Assembly (NCBI GenBank): GCA_963715565.1
Contig: OY970256.1
Location: 868,001-932,000, forward strand
Source: JACVRN01 sp963715565
GTDB lineage: Bacteria; Acidobacteriota; Blastocatellia; Pyrinomonadales; Pyrinomonadaceae
Direction of reading: 5' to 3'
DNA: 64,000 nucleotides
This document shows, piece after piece, positions 15,819 through 24,550 of this stretch; the first letter of the stretch is position 1; each line of letters opens with the position of its first letter. A model generated the notes under the pieces. That model ran no database searches. It saw nothing but the letters and a program-made list of their open reading frames with translations, and was not told where the DNA came from. Made by a program: the position numbers and the translations under genes.

Positions 15819-18203
15819 TTATAGAACGGTTATCTGAAAATCTCGCCCCTCCCATCTATCCTCTGCCGTCCAATAAAAGGTGAACTTTAAAACCTCGCCC
15901 GGTAAAAGCACCTGTGGCGCAAACTCGTAGGCGTAAAGCCCTAAGCCCTGATCCAGCATCTCGCTATCGGTAGTCTTCACCCAGTTGTTCGCGGACCAGT
16001 GAAGGCGCGCGGGCGCGGAGACCTCTATACGCAGACGCTTGCGCGCGCGGGCGGCGTGAATCTTGTGGTTCAAGTGCCAGCTCTGTAAATCCGACACGAC
16101 CTTGTCTTCGACGTAACGCTTTCTGACGGGCTCGACTAAATCAAAGACCTTGCGGTCGCGGCGGCTGCGCAGGAGTTTAATATATTCGGCGTGCGCCCAG
16201 GCGAGCGGCATGGCAGAGCCCGTGGGCCGCCCGTTGTACATCAATTTTTCCGGTATGTCGATGGTGTCCCAGACCTGCTCCGTAATCATCGAGCCATCGT
16301 TGCCAAAGCACTCCATGGCTTTGACGTACTCTTCCACGTCGCGTCCGGCAGCAATCTCGTAGTGCGCGCGCTCGCCCGTCAGAAGCGGCCACGCTCTGCC
16401 CACACCCGTCCCGTCAAAGGCTTCACCATTTGCCTTCTGCCCGTAGCCGTCGTGATTGTAGCGACGCCAGCATGGACCGCACGGCGTCTCGACTTTAAGA
16501 ACCGCGTCGTTCACCACAAGCGATTTCAAAACGTGCGGATCATCGGGCGCGCGCAATCCGTAACGCACCAGCTCAAGAAAGCCGCCGTCGATAATGTCGT
16601 AGATGGGAAAGCCAGAAGTTTCAGCCGGAAGATTGTTGATGTGTATGTAGCCCGTGTTCGGGTCCTGATCGCTTTCCAAAGTTTCCGGGTCAAGAGATTC
16701 AAGACGCACGTAATGCTCCGGGCATCCTTCGACAAGCGTTCCCCTGTTTGTAAAAGTCCACTGCTCTATGTGCGACGCCCAGCAATCGGCGATGCTCAAA
16801 CAAAGCTGCTCTGTTTGAGCATCACCACGCGCGCTCGCCATCTCTGCGGCGCACACGAGCGCGCTCACCTCCGCCGCGAGCGTGGATGGAGAAAGCCCCG
16901 CGTCCTCTTCCCAACGCTCCTGCGGCGACGCGGGCCCGCGCCTGATGAGATAAGAGACGCAGCCGCGCACCATCGGATAAGCGTCAAAATCTTCTACGAG
17001 GCCAAGCTTCCACAGACGCCACGCGAGCACTACGGGGAAAGCTACTTCGTCGAGCTGGATTCCCGTCCAGTAGGGGCGACCGTCCACCCAGCAGTTCTGC
17101 GGCATCCCTCCGTCAGCAAGTTGAATCCTCGCCAGGTAACGCAGGATTCTGAGCGGCAGATTTTTCGCCCCGGCGGCCAGCAGCGCCGTCGCTGCCTGAC
17201 ACAGATCGCGCGGCCACACCAGATGATAACCACCTATGTCCTGATCGCCTCGCGTCTCGCCCCAAGGTATCGAAAGCGAAGCGCACACAGCACCCGCGTT
17301 CTCGCGATCCTCGTGCGCGCGCAGGACCATCGCGCTCGTGTAATAGGTTCGCCCGCCATCCGAGCTTTCACTGCTTAAATCTTCGAGGCCGTCGCAGTAC
17401 TCGTGCCAGCCGCGCACGTATTCCGCACGCGCTGCCTCCCACCCGCGCGCGAGCGACTCACGGCCTGCGCGCAGGGCCTCTTCCGCATTCGCGCCGAACG
17501 AGATGGCGAGCGTCCATTCATGACCTTGCGTCGTGTCGAGCTGGCCCGTCAGCGCAAGGTTGCCGTCGCGTGCGGAGTCGAACTCCCAATCCATACGGAA
17601 GTTGTCATGAAGGTCCGTCCATCCGTCGCTTGCACCTACAAAGCCGCACGAGCGGCGCGAGAAAGGAACGGAAGCCAGCAGCGCCAGCGCCACGCCGTCG
17701 CGCTCCGCCACCAGAGCAGCGTGACCATCTACAGCGAGCACGCGCCCGTTGTTATTCTTTCCCTGATTGCCAAGATGCGGAGCGAGCAGGACGAAAATGT
17801 TGTAGCGGTCGGCCTCGGGTTGCCTTGCCTCGAAGCGTGTGTTGACAAGGACGACCGCGCCGAGCGGGTCCGTGATGGTTTCTTTGACGATGCGATAACG
17901 CCGCGCGCGGTCGCTGTTGGTCTGGCGAAAGAAAAGAGCGCGCGGGTCTGCATATTCCAGCAGGTGATCTAAATCACGCTTCTCTTCATGAAAGAAGGTG
18001 CGCCCATCGGTGATGAGATACTGCGCATCGCGCGTGTTGGCGCAATCGACGCGTGGAAAATAGATTTCGTTGAGAATGCCGTAGGCGAGCGTAAACCAGA
18101 CGGGCGAACGTGCAGAGAGAGCCGTGCCGATTCCCTCCTTCGAGCTAGAGGTCCAACGGGGCTCTATGCCCGGATAGCCGAAAGCCTCAAAGCCTCTGCT
18201 CAC
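15819..18203 (-). CDS. Glycoside hydrolase family 15 (glucoamylase/glucodextranase-like)
   Basis: This 794-residue enzyme has an N-terminal beta-sandwich-like domain (about 1-270) and an (alpha/alpha)6 catalytic domain with GH15 signatures: GYHLVWPRDLCQAATALLAAG (about 325-345), LADGGMPQNCWVDGRPYW (about 365-382) and GVGRAWPLLTGERAHYE (about 600-616). A C-terminal domain follows. It is expected to release glucose from the non-reducing ends of starch/glycogen or related alpha-glucans. No signal peptide is seen, so it is probably cytoplasmic and may act on storage glycogen. The start is a GTG at 18203 with CGGAG 7 bases upstream. It is not in an obvious operon, and the length is normal for bacterial glucodextranase-type GH15. 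Confidence 0.88.
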   Translation of the reverse strand: MSRGFEAFGYPGIEPRWTSSSKEGIGTALSARSPVWFTLAYGILNEIYFPRVDCANTRDAQYLITDGRTFFHEEKRDLDHLLEYADPRALFFRQTNSDRARRYRIVKETITDPLGAVVLVNTRFEARQPEADRYNIFVLLAPHLGNQGKNNNGRVLAVDGHAALVAERDGVALALLASVPFSRRSCGFVGASDGWTDLHDNFRMDWEFDSARDGNLALTGQLDTTQGHEWTLAISFGANAEEALRAGRESLARGWEAARAEYVRGWHEYCDGLEDLSSESSDGGRTYYTSAMVLRAHEDRENAGAVCASLSIPWGETRGDQDIGGYHLVWPRDLCQAATALLAAGAKNLPLRILRYLARIQLADGGMPQNCWVDGRPYWTGIQLDEVAFPVVLAWRLWKLGLVEDFDAYPMVRGCVSYLIRRGPASPQERWEEDAGLSPSTLAAEVSALVCAAEMASARGDAQTEQLCLSIADCWASHIEQWTFTNRGTLVEGCPEHYVRLESLDPETLESDQDPNTGYIHINNLPAETSGFPIYDIIDGGFLELVRYGLRAPDDPHVLKSLVVNDAVLKVETPCGPCWRRYNHDGYGQKANGEAFDGTGVGRAWPLLTGERAHYEIAAGRDVEEYVKAMECFGNDGSMITEQVWDTIDIPEKLMYNGRPTGSAMPLAWAHAEYIKLLRSRRDRKVFDLVEPVRKRYVEDKVVSDLQSWHLNHKIHAARARKRLRIEVSAPARLHWSANNWVKTTDSEMLDQGLGLYAYEFAPQVLLPGEVLKFTFYWTAEDRWEGRDFQITVL

Positions 18204-18308
18204 TCATGGTCTCCGTGCAGTGAACTCTGTAGAGCGCGGCCTTGATGATAATGCAAGACGGGAAGGATTGGATAGATTTAACTTTTAAGAGTGGAATCAC
18301 AAACCACT

Positions 18309-19331
18309 TCAGGGCTCTATGCTCATGCGCAGGACGTTGGTCATGGGGTGTCTGGTAATCTTGCCGTCGTTGGTGACTACGACAATCTGGCCGCGCTCGA
18401 CCGTCACGCGGCGCACGCTCGTCATGTAGCGCTCGATTCTCATGCCGTCGCGTGTCTCTATGATGAGCTTCGGACCGGCTTCGGCTGGCGCGACCGTTGC
18501 GGGAGGCTCGCCGGGGTCTGCCGGTGACGTGGTGTTGTCCTGAGAAGAAGCGGTCTCGGGCGGCTTCTGGGGCGTGACCCGCCCGCGTCTGCGCCTGCCG
18601 CGAGTGTTGGGCGGAGCGGGCCTGCGCGCCGTTGTCACGGGCTCGGGCGTAGTCGTCGTGTTGTCCGTCGCGGGCTTTGCGGAATCATCGGTCGCGGGTT
18701 GCGTGGATTCCGCTGTCTGAGAATCAGGCTCGCCCCCTTTGGCCGTTTCGACGGGCTCGTCTATACGCGCGCCGACAGAGTTGACTCGCTGCGTGTTGCG
18801 ATCGCGGCGCGGCGTCGTTGGCTGTGTCTCAGCAACGGCTTCAGTCTCGTTCGGCGTTGGAGCGGCCATCGCTTCAAAACCGCCGCTGAAGCGCACGCGG
18901 TAGGAGCCTTCGCGGTCGTTGGGCGTGCGCGCCTCTACGCGCAGGATGATGGTCTCTCGCTGGCGCAGGTAGATGCTCTTGGAAGTGCTCGATGCAAGCT
19001 CGCCCGAATACATGCTGACCTTGGCTAAGGGCCGGAGCGTGCCTGCTTGAAAAAGGTCTATGTCGCCGTCAAGGTTGCGGCTCTCGACCGTGAAGACCAG
19101 GTCGCCGGGCGTGCCTGTCAGGATAAAGAAGTGTCTGGTCTGGCGCGAGTCGCCGATGTCGCGCGCCGTGATGCTGCCAGAGATTTCGTTGGAGGTGACG
19201 GGCGAAGGCCGCTCGATGTCCGTGGATTGCGCGCGCACGCGGGTAGAAGCAGCGCCCAAGACTAAGAGGAGCGAGAAGAAAAAAGCTATGAATCGAATGG
19301 CTTGAAGAGGAGCGGATAAGGTATTACTCAA
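18309..19331 (-). CDS. Secreted protein with PPC-like beta domain and long disordered linker
   Basis: This 340-residue protein starts with a signal peptide (residues 1-35, ending RVRAQS). Residues about 45-155 form a beta-rich segment (FFILTGTPGDLVFTVESRNLDGDIDLF, YRVRFSGGF) that resembles bacterial pre-peptidase (PPC-type) domains. A Thr/Pro/Glu/Arg-rich region of about 120 residues follows and is probably disordered. A final small domain of about 45 residues (LIIETRDGMRIERYMTSVRRVTVERGQIVVVTNDGK) completes the protein. The function is unknown; the architecture suggests an exported or cell-surface protein. The nearest neighbour is tRNA-Leu upstream; no operon is evident. Confidence 0.6.
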   Translation of the reverse strand: MSNTLSAPLQAIRFIAFFFSLLLVLGAASTRVRAQSTDIERPSPVTSNEISGSITARDIGDSRQTRHFFILTGTPGDLVFTVESRNLDGDIDLFQAGTLRPLAKVSMYSGELASSTSKSIYLRQRETIILRVEARTPNDREGSYRVRFSGGFEAMAAPTPNETEAVAETQPTTPRRDRNTQRVNSVGARIDEPVETAKGGEPDSQTAESTQPATDDSAKPATDNTTTTPEPVTTARRPAPPNTRGRRRRGRVTPQKPPETASSQDNTTSPADPGEPPATVAPAEAGPKLIIETRDGMRIERYMTSVRRVTVERGQIVVVTNDGKITRHPMTNVLRMSIEP

Positions 19332-19420
19332 CTCTGGCTCCTTAGAATGCGGTCGAGCGGGAAGATGTTAATGATAATGCCGAAAGGGTGAACAAGCCCC
19401 TCACACGGCTATAAATATTT

Positions 19421-19505
19421 TGGTGGGGATGGAGAGACTCGAACTCTCACAGGTTTCCCTATACGCCCCTCAAACGTACGCGTCTACCAGTTCCGCCACA
19501 TCCCC
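19421..19505 (-). tRNA. tRNA-Leu (anticodon GAG)
   Basis: The minus-strand 85-nt sequence begins GGGGATG and ends CATCCCC-A-CCA, giving a perfect 7-bp acceptor stem with an encoded CCA. The D-arm reads GCGGAACTGGTAGACGC, the anticodon loop is TTGAGGG (anticodon GAG), and a class II variable arm (AGGGAAACCT) and T-loop GTTCGAGTC follow. It lies downstream of secG, a common bacterial arrangement. Confidence 0.97.
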
Positions 19506-19581
19506 AATCCAGATTGTCAAAATGCTTGAAGAGAAGATTTCCCTTCCAGCTCGTTTTTCAAAGCGGCGCTCTCGCCTCTGT

Positions 19582-20055
19582 TTACTTTGAATTAGCCGTC
19601 TTGGAATTCGCCGTCTTAGACGCCGCCGGGGCGTTCGTCGTTGTATTCGTGTTCGCGGGCTGCGCCGCGTTGGCGTTTGCTGCCGGAGCGTTTGCGGTCG
19701 GCTGCGCGCCTTCCTGTTGCACGGGTTGTGCGGGTTGCGCCGGAGCCGTGTTGGTGTTGGCAGCGGGCGCTGTGGTCGCCGGAGCCTGCGTTTCATCCGA
19801 CTCGGATTGCAGCACGGAGCGCGAGCCCGTCAGCGCGGGCAGGCTTAGGGCCAGGGCGCACAAAAAGAAGAGGGCCGCCGCGCCGATAGTAATCTTGGCA
19901 AGGATCGTTTGCGTGCCGCGCGGGCCGAAAGCCGTGCTCGAAACGCTGCTCGAAAAGAGCGCGCCCGCGTCGGCCTTGCCCGGCTGCAACAGGACGGCAA
20001 CTATCAGCACAATGCACGACAGTAGAAAAAGACCCCAAAGAATATAAATCAACAA
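19582..20055 (-). CDS. secG: Protein translocase subunit SecG
   Basis: This 157-residue protein has the SecG pattern: a first helix (residues 2-22, LIYILWGLFLLSCIVLIVAVLLQ) and a conserved cytoplasmic loop PGKADAGALFSSSVSSTAFGPRG. A second helix spans about 52-74, followed by a long Ala/Asn/Pro/Thr-rich tail of about 75 residues that is not part of the core. It assists SecYE and SecA in exporting proteins. It follows tpiA on the minus strand across a heptamer hairpin and precedes tRNA-Leu, matching the common tpiA-secG-tRNA-Leu order. The low-complexity tail is an oddity often seen in acidobacterial proteins. Confidence 0.92.
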   Translation of the reverse strand: MLIYILWGLFLLSCIVLIVAVLLQPGKADAGALFSSSVSSTAFGPRGTQTILAKITIGAAALFFLCALALSLPALTGSRSVLQSESDETQAPATTAPAANTNTAPAQPAQPVQQEGAQPTANAPAANANAAQPANTNTTTNAPAASKTANSKTANSK

Positions 20056-20066
20056 AACGCTGTCCT

Positions 20067-20137
20067 CGTAAATCGTAAATGGTAAATCGTGAATCGTAAA
20101 AAAATCGTTTTCTCTATTTACGATTGACGATTCACGA
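20067..20137. repeat. Heptamer-array hairpin, TAAATCG family
   Basis: The left arm has about five 7-base units of the type GTAAATC; the right arm has the complementary units ATTTACG and GATTCAC. The loop is rich in A then T (AAAAAAATCGTTTTCTC). The right end supplies the last codon and the TGA of tpiA. It lies between tpiA and secG. Confidence 0.85.
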
Positions 20138-20890
20138 CCTGTAATTAACTATCTGGGCGAAAGTTTCTGCCTTGAGGCTCGCTCCGCCTACGAGCGCCCC
20201 GTCGATGTCGGGTTGTTTCATCAGCCCGGCGATGTTATCGGGTTTGACCGAGCCACCGTAGAGGATTCGCAAGCCCTGGGCAGCGTCTTCAGAGTGCCTC
20301 TGCGTGAAAACGCGCCGGATAAACGCATGCATCTCTTGCGCTTGCTCCGGCGTCGCCGTGCGTCCCGTGCCGATAGCCCAGACAGGCTCGTAGGCAATTA
20401 TGATACGCGCGAGGTCCGAGGCTGTCAAACCGCTGAGCCCGCCCGTTATCTGGCCGCTGACGACCGCTTCGGCTTGCCCGCGCTCGCGCTGCTCAAGCGT
20501 TTCCCCGACGCACATGATGACGGTAAGCCCCGCGACCAGCGCCGCCTGCGTCTTCCGGCTCACAAACGTATCGGTTTCGCAATAGAGCTGTCGCCGCTCC
20601 GAATGCCCCACGATGACGTGCGTGCAGCCGACATCCTTGAGCTGAAAAGCGGCCACCTCGCCCGTGTGCGCGCCCTCCTCTATCTCGGTCGCGCAATCCT
20701 GCCCAGAGACGTGTATGTTCGAGCCTTCGAGACGGTCGGCCACCGTCTTCAAAGCCGTGAACACGGGCGCAATCAAGACCTCGCAATGATTGGCGTTGGC
20801 GACCAGAGGCTTCAACGCAAGCGCCGTCTCGACAGACTCGCTCACGGTCTTGTACATCTTCCAGTTTCCGGCAATAACAGGTTTTCGCAT
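20132..20890 (-). CDS. tpiA: Triosephosphate isomerase
   Basis: This 252-residue TIM-barrel enzyme interconverts dihydroxyacetone phosphate and glyceraldehyde 3-phosphate in glycolysis. The active-site parts are visible: AGNWKMYK (Lys11), the catalytic histidine in IVGHSERRQ (about 95), the catalytic glutamate in IAYEPVWAIGTG (about 168), and the phosphate-binding YGGSVKPDN and DGALVGGASL segments. The start is taken at ATG 20890 (MRKPVIAGNW); six extra codons further upstream would come from the repeat. The last residues (RS) and stop are encoded within the neighbouring hairpin. It belongs to the gap-pgk-tpiA-secG cluster. Confidence 0.95.
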   Translation of the reverse strand: MRKPVIAGNWKMYKTVSESVETALALKPLVANANHCEVLIAPVFTALKTVADRLEGSNIHVSGQDCATEIEEGAHTGEVAAFQLKDVGCTHVIVGHSERRQLYCETDTFVSRKTQAALVAGLTVIMCVGETLEQRERGQAEAVVSGQITGGLSGLTASDLARIIIAYEPVWAIGTGRTATPEQAQEMHAFIRRVFTQRHSEDAAQGLRILYGGSVKPDNIAGLMKQPDIDGALVGGASLKAETFAQIVNYRS

Positions 20891-20994
20891 AAGAGTCCCA
20901 AGTCCCAAGTCCCAAATCCCAAGTCATAACGAAGTCCCATGTCCAAAGAAAGAAGTTGTCTTTGACTTTGGACTTTGGACTTTGGACTTTGGAC
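20891..20994. repeat. Heptamer arrays GTCCCAA (left) and TTTGGAC (right), mismatched hairpin
   Basis: Between pgk and tpiA the left side carries GTCCCAA units (4 copies, one ATCCCAA) and then GTCCCAT and GTCCAAA. The right side carries four to five TTTGGAC units. The arms pair with one recurring mismatch in nearly every unit, while the innermost left unit GTCCAAA pairs perfectly. The right arm ends at the pgk stop codon. Confidence 0.8.
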
Positions 20995-22206
20995 TTATTT
21001 ATCGTTAAGAGCGGCGACGCCGGGGAGTTCGTCGCCAGCTAAGAATTCAAGGGTTGCGCCTCCGCCCGTGGAGATGTGTGTGATGCGGTCGGCGACGCCT
21101 GCCTGTGTGATGGCCGCGACGGAATCTCCGCCGCCGACGACTACAATCGCGCCACGGTCAGCCGCCTCCGCCACAGCCTTCGCGATGGCGATTGTTCCCT
21201 GGTCAAAAGGCTTCTGTTCAAAGTAGCCCATCGGGCCGTTCCAGATAATCGTACGCGCGTCTTCGAGGGCTGCTGTAAAATGCGCTATGGTTTCCACGCC
21301 TATGTCCAGGCCGACGTGGCCCGCGTTGGTAAATTCCACGGGGATGGTTTTACTGACGACATCTTCGCCCTTCACAGGCTCGTAAGAATCCACGACCTGA
21401 TGATCCGTTGGCAGGAGCAGCGCCACATTCTTCTCTTCCGCGCGCTTCATAATGTCGAGCGCCGTCTGGAGCATTTCGTTTTCGACTAAAGATTTCCCGA
21501 CCGTAAAGCCCTGTGCCTTGAGAAACGTGTAGGCCATCGCGCCGCCGATTAAAAGCCTGTCCACCTTGCGATCAATCAGAGCATTGATGACCGGAATCTT
21601 GTCCGAGACCTTCGCGCCGCCGAGGATGGCTACAAACGGATGCTCAGGGTTATTGATGACGCGGCTTAAATATTCCAGCTCCTTCTGCATCAACAATCCT
21701 GCCGCAGCCCGCTCGACGTGCTTTGTAATCCCGACTGTCGAAGCATGAGCGCGATGCGCAGCGCCGAAAGCGTCGTTGACATACAGCCCGTCGCACAAAC
21801 TTGCTAGCTCCGCCGCGAACGCATCGTCGTTCTTTTCTTCCTCCGGATGAAAGCGCAGGTTTTCCAGCAGCAAGACCTCGCCCTCACGCAGAGCCTCGCT
21901 TAGCGCTTTTACTTCCGGCCCGACGCAATCGTCTGCAAACTGCGCGGGCTTCTCCAACAGCCCCGACAAATGATCAGCTACAGGGCGCAAGCTATACTTT
22001 TCCACGCGCTCGCCCTTCGGTCTTCCCAGATGCGAAGCCAGAATCACACGCGCGCCTTCGCCAATCGCATACTGAATCGTCGGCAGCGACGCGCGTATAC
22101 GCGTGTCATCCTCAACACGCCCCTCTTTAACCGGCACATTAAAATCCACGCGCACAAAAACGCGCTTGCCCCCGAGGTCCAGGTCTTTGATGGAAAGCTT
22201 GTTCAT
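20995..22206 (-). CDS. pgk: Phosphoglycerate kinase
   Basis: This 403-residue enzyme transfers phosphate from 1,3-bisphosphoglycerate to ADP. Family segments are in order: VFVRVDFNVPVKEGRVEDDTRI (about 15-36), ILASHLGRPKG (about 55-65), LLLENLRFHPEEEKND (about 112-127), VAILGGAKVSDKI (about 196-208), the nucleotide-binding GPMGYFE (about 330) and the C-terminal GGGDSVAAI. The length is normal. The ATG at 22206 directly abuts a heptamer hairpin and has no Shine-Dalgarno. It is the second gene of the glycolytic cluster after gap. Confidence 0.96.
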   Translation of the reverse strand: MNKLSIKDLDLGGKRVFVRVDFNVPVKEGRVEDDTRIRASLPTIQYAIGEGARVILASHLGRPKGERVEKYSLRPVADHLSGLLEKPAQFADDCVGPEVKALSEALREGEVLLLENLRFHPEEEKNDDAFAAELASLCDGLYVNDAFGAAHRAHASTVGITKHVERAAAGLLMQKELEYLSRVINNPEHPFVAILGGAKVSDKIPVINALIDRKVDRLLIGGAMAYTFLKAQGFTVGKSLVENEMLQTALDIMKRAEEKNVALLLPTDHQVVDSYEPVKGEDVVSKTIPVEFTNAGHVGLDIGVETIAHFTAALEDARTIIWNGPMGYFEQKPFDQGTIAIAKAVAEAADRGAIVVVGGGDSVAAITQAGVADRITHISTGGGATLEFLAGDELPGVAALNDK

Positions 22207-22322
22207 GGATTTTCGATTTTAGATTTGCGATTTTCGATTGGATAAGGATGAAAAGCTTTTAATTTCAAATCTCTGATTTGTCCTCTTCTAATCGAAAATC
22301 GGCAATCGCAAATCTAAAATTC
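22207..22322. repeat. Heptamer-array hairpin, AATCGAA family, long loop
   Basis: The arms consist of ATTTTCG/ATTTGCG units on the left and complementary AATCGAA/AATCGCA units on the right. The loop of about 55 bases contains GGATAAGGAT, an AAGCTTTT stretch and TCAAATCTCTGATTTGTCC. This loop is nearly the same as that of the hairpin at 62426-62552. The element runs from the pgk start codon to the gap stop codon. Confidence 0.85.
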
Positions 22323-23330
22323 TTACAGTCCTTTCTGCGCGATGAATTTGACGAGGTCGCGCACGCGGCACGAGTAGCCCCACTCGTTGTCGTACCACGA
22401 GAGCACTTTGACGAGGTTGCCGCCGATGACTTTTGTATACTCTGCATCGACGATGGATGAATTGTCGTTCTTGCGAAAATCCACGGAGACCAGAGGTTCT
22501 TCGGAGAAAGCAAGGATGCCGCGCAATTCTTCGTTGGCCGCGTCCTTCAAAGCCTTGTTGACCTCTTCGCTCGTCGTCTCGCGCTCGACCTCCATCACCA
22601 CATCCACGAGCGAAACGTTCGGCGTCGGGACGCGTACGCTGATGCCGTCAAACTTGCCTTTCAATTCCGGCAGGACCAGCGCCACGGCCTTAGCCGCACC
22701 CGTCGAAGTCGGAATCATGGAGATGGCTGCGGCGCGCGCACGTCGCAGGTCTTTGTGCGGCAGGTCGAGAAGCTGCTGGTCGTTGGTGTAAGAGTGAATG
22801 GTGGTCATCTGCGCCGTGCGTATGCCGAACTGTTCGTGTATGACTTTGGCGACGGGCGCAAGACAGTTGGTCGTGCACGAGGCGTTGGAGATGATGTGAT
22901 GCGCCTGCGGGTCGTAATTATTTTCGTTGACGCCGAGCACAATCGTGATGTCCTCGTTTTTGGCGGGCGCTGAGATGATGACTTTCTTGACCGTGCCGCG
23001 CAGGTGCTTGCGCGCATCCTCTGCCTTGGTAAAGTGCCCGGTTGATTCGATGACAATTTCGGCCCCGACCTCTTCCCAGGGAATCGCCGCCGGGTCTCTT
23101 TCGGAAAAGACGCGAAACTCTTCATCTTCGACCTTGATGCCCTGCTCGGTCGCGGTAATGTTGTGCTCAAGATTGCCGAGCACGGAATCGTACTTCAAGA
23201 GATGCGCGAGCGTCTTTGTGTCCGTCAGGTCATTGACGGCGACGAAATCAATCTCGCTGTCGCCAAGCGCGGTGCGAAAGACGTTGCGACCGATGCGACC
23301 GAAACCGTTGATGCCAACTTTCACTGCCAT
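22323..23330 (-). CDS. gap: Glyceraldehyde-3-phosphate dehydrogenase, type I
   Basis: This 335-residue enzyme oxidises glyceraldehyde 3-phosphate with NAD(P) and phosphate. The Rossmann motif GINGFGRIGRNVFR is at residues 6-19. The catalytic cysteine lies in SNASCTTNCLAP (about 150), followed by the catalytic histidine region MTTIHSYTNDQ (about 178), RRARAAAISMIPTSTGAAKAV and the C-terminal SWYDNEWGYSCRV. A strong GGAGG site lies about 8 bases before the ATG. It is first in the gap-pgk-tpiA-secG cluster, with a promoter candidate about 180 bases upstream. Confidence 0.97.
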   Translation of the reverse strand: MAVKVGINGFGRIGRNVFRTALGDSEIDFVAVNDLTDTKTLAHLLKYDSVLGNLEHNITATEQGIKVEDEEFRVFSERDPAAIPWEEVGAEIVIESTGHFTKAEDARKHLRGTVKKVIISAPAKNEDITIVLGVNENNYDPQAHHIISNASCTTNCLAPVAKVIHEQFGIRTAQMTTIHSYTNDQQLLDLPHKDLRRARAAAISMIPTSTGAAKAVALVLPELKGKFDGISVRVPTPNVSLVDVVMEVERETTSEEVNKALKDAANEELRGILAFSEEPLVSVDFRKNDNSSIVDAEYTKVIGGNLVKVLSWYDNEWGYSCRVRDLVKFIAQKGL

Positions 23331-23507
23331 TTTCCAGCCTCCTAGCCTTGCTTTTGGTTAAAGAAACAGGCTCGCCAAAAAGCCTGCGGGCAACTCTCTG
23401 TGGGAGCGCGCGCCCGTTTAGTTTTCGCGGACGACGCACTGCTTCCAGGGCGGGGATTGTCCCGCTACAATAATGGAGGAAAAATCGTCCGGTTGATAAG
23501 AAGAGGC

Positions 23508-23537
23508 AAGATAATGCGGGCTCACGCAGACTGTCAA
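23508..23537 (-). promoter_or_regulatory. Candidate sigma70-type promoter for gap-pgk-tpiA-secG
   Basis: On the minus strand TTGACA (23537-23532) is followed after 18 bases by TATCTT (23513-23508). The -35 is a perfect consensus and the -10 matches four of six positions. It points towards gap, about 180 bases away. Confidence 0.5.
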
Positions 23538-23557
23538 GCCAGAGCGAAGAAAAGCTG

Positions 23558-23608
23558 TGAATCGTAAATCGTGAATCGTAAATAGAAGCACTGTTTTTCC
23601 TCTATTTA
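23558..23608. repeat. Left part of a TAAATCG heptamer hairpin interrupted by an insertion sequence
   Basis: Units GAATCGTAAATCGT precede a loop AGAAGCACTGTTTTTCCT and the first bases of a returning arm (CTATTTA), which ends at the insertion sequence boundary. After the element, the sequence resumes TATTTATCATTCACC, a degraded continuation of the right arm. Confidence 0.7.
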
Positions 23609-24550
23609 ACCCAAGTTGCCAGTTATTGAATGAACGCCTTATCAACTTGATAAGCAAACAAGAACAGACTGATTTTCAAGATAAAGCCTGAGAGCGTGGT
23701 CGCATGTATCTTCTTGGGAAACAACTTCGTGATTTCACCAAAGACCGTTTCAATGCGACGGCGCAACCACTGTTTGTAATCATGCAGAGGCGGCACATCG
23801 CGCCTCTTCGAGTTGCGTTTGCGTCCGACAAGCAAGCGCACGCCATCGCTCTCTGCAAGCGCATCTTCCCATTCGTAATAAGTGTAGGCCGCGTCTGCCG
23901 CCACATCTGCCCCATCTGGCAAAGCGAGCGGCAAAGCCGCCATCCCTTCAATGTCGGAGAGGCTGCCGGGCAGGACAGAGAACTCAACCGGCACGCCTGC
24001 GACCGTCACTATCACTTGCACCCGCACGCCAAAGAAGTAGCGGCGTTTGCTCGCCAGATAGCCGCGAAACTCTGCGCCTTGCATGAGTCGACAGCGCGGG
24101 ATACGAATGTTGTCGCACACGGCAATGGGAAAGGAATCCAGACTATAACGACTCTCCACGTTCAACTCCTTGATCGTCATCCCCAACTGGTGAAAGACCA
24201 ACTCGATCAGTTCACTGAGCCGGGAGAGTCGGCGCGAGAGCCGCGAGCGACTCAGCATCCGAGGCATCATGCCGGAGGAATGCAGAAAGCTGCGTGCTCG
24301 TTCAAAGTTGCCGCCAAAGAAGAGCATCGCAACAATGGCGGTCGTCACCACTTCCGAGTCAGAGAACTCGGCGCGCGAGTCCTCGCTGTGCTGCATAGCC
24401 TTGAGCAGGTCATCAATGAAACAGTATATTGCCAGTGTACGGTCGTACATGCGAGAAGTCCTTTCCTTTGGCTTTTTGTTTGGCAACAAAAGTTTAGGAA
24501 AGGGCTTTTCGTTTTCAAAGAGCAGCCAAGCTCTAACTAGCAACTTGGGT
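23609..24550 (-). mobile_element. IS982-family insertion sequence, 942 bp
   Basis: The ends are inverted 11-mers: ACCCAAGTTGC (23609-23619) and GCAACTTGGGT (24540-24550). The six-base direct repeat TATTTA flanks it on both sides (23603-23608 and 24551-24556), as expected of a target-site duplication. The element carries a single transposase gene with intact reading frame. Size and terminal ACCC fit the IS982 family. The intact duplication suggests a recent insertion. Confidence 0.9.
23623..24450 (-). CDS. IS982-family transposase
   Basis: This 275-residue transposase shows IS982 features: FIDDLLKAMQHSEDSRAEFSDSEVVTTAIVAMLFFGGNFERAR at the N-terminus, then SRSRLSRRLSRLSELIELVFHQLG. The DDE-domain blocks are FPIAVCDNIRI, YFFGVRVQVIV and VAADAAYTYYEWEDAL, followed by WLRRRIETVFGEITKLFPKKIHATTLSGFILKISLFLFAYQ. 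The start chosen is ATG 24450 (MYDRTLAIYC) with AAAGGA about 8 bases upstream; a longer frame runs into the right end of the element. The frame is uninterrupted, so the element may still be active. Confidence 0.92.
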   Translation of the reverse strand: MYDRTLAIYCFIDDLLKAMQHSEDSRAEFSDSEVVTTAIVAMLFFGGNFERARSFLHSSGMMPRMLSRSRLSRRLSRLSELIELVFHQLGMTIKELNVESRYSLDSFPIAVCDNIRIPRCRLMQGAEFRGYLASKRRYFFGVRVQVIVTVAGVPVEFSVLPGSLSDIEGMAALPLALPDGADVAADAAYTYYEWEDALAESDGVRLLVGRKRNSKRRDVPPLHDYKQWLRRRIETVFGEITKLFPKKIHATTLSGFILKISLFLFAYQVDKAFIQ

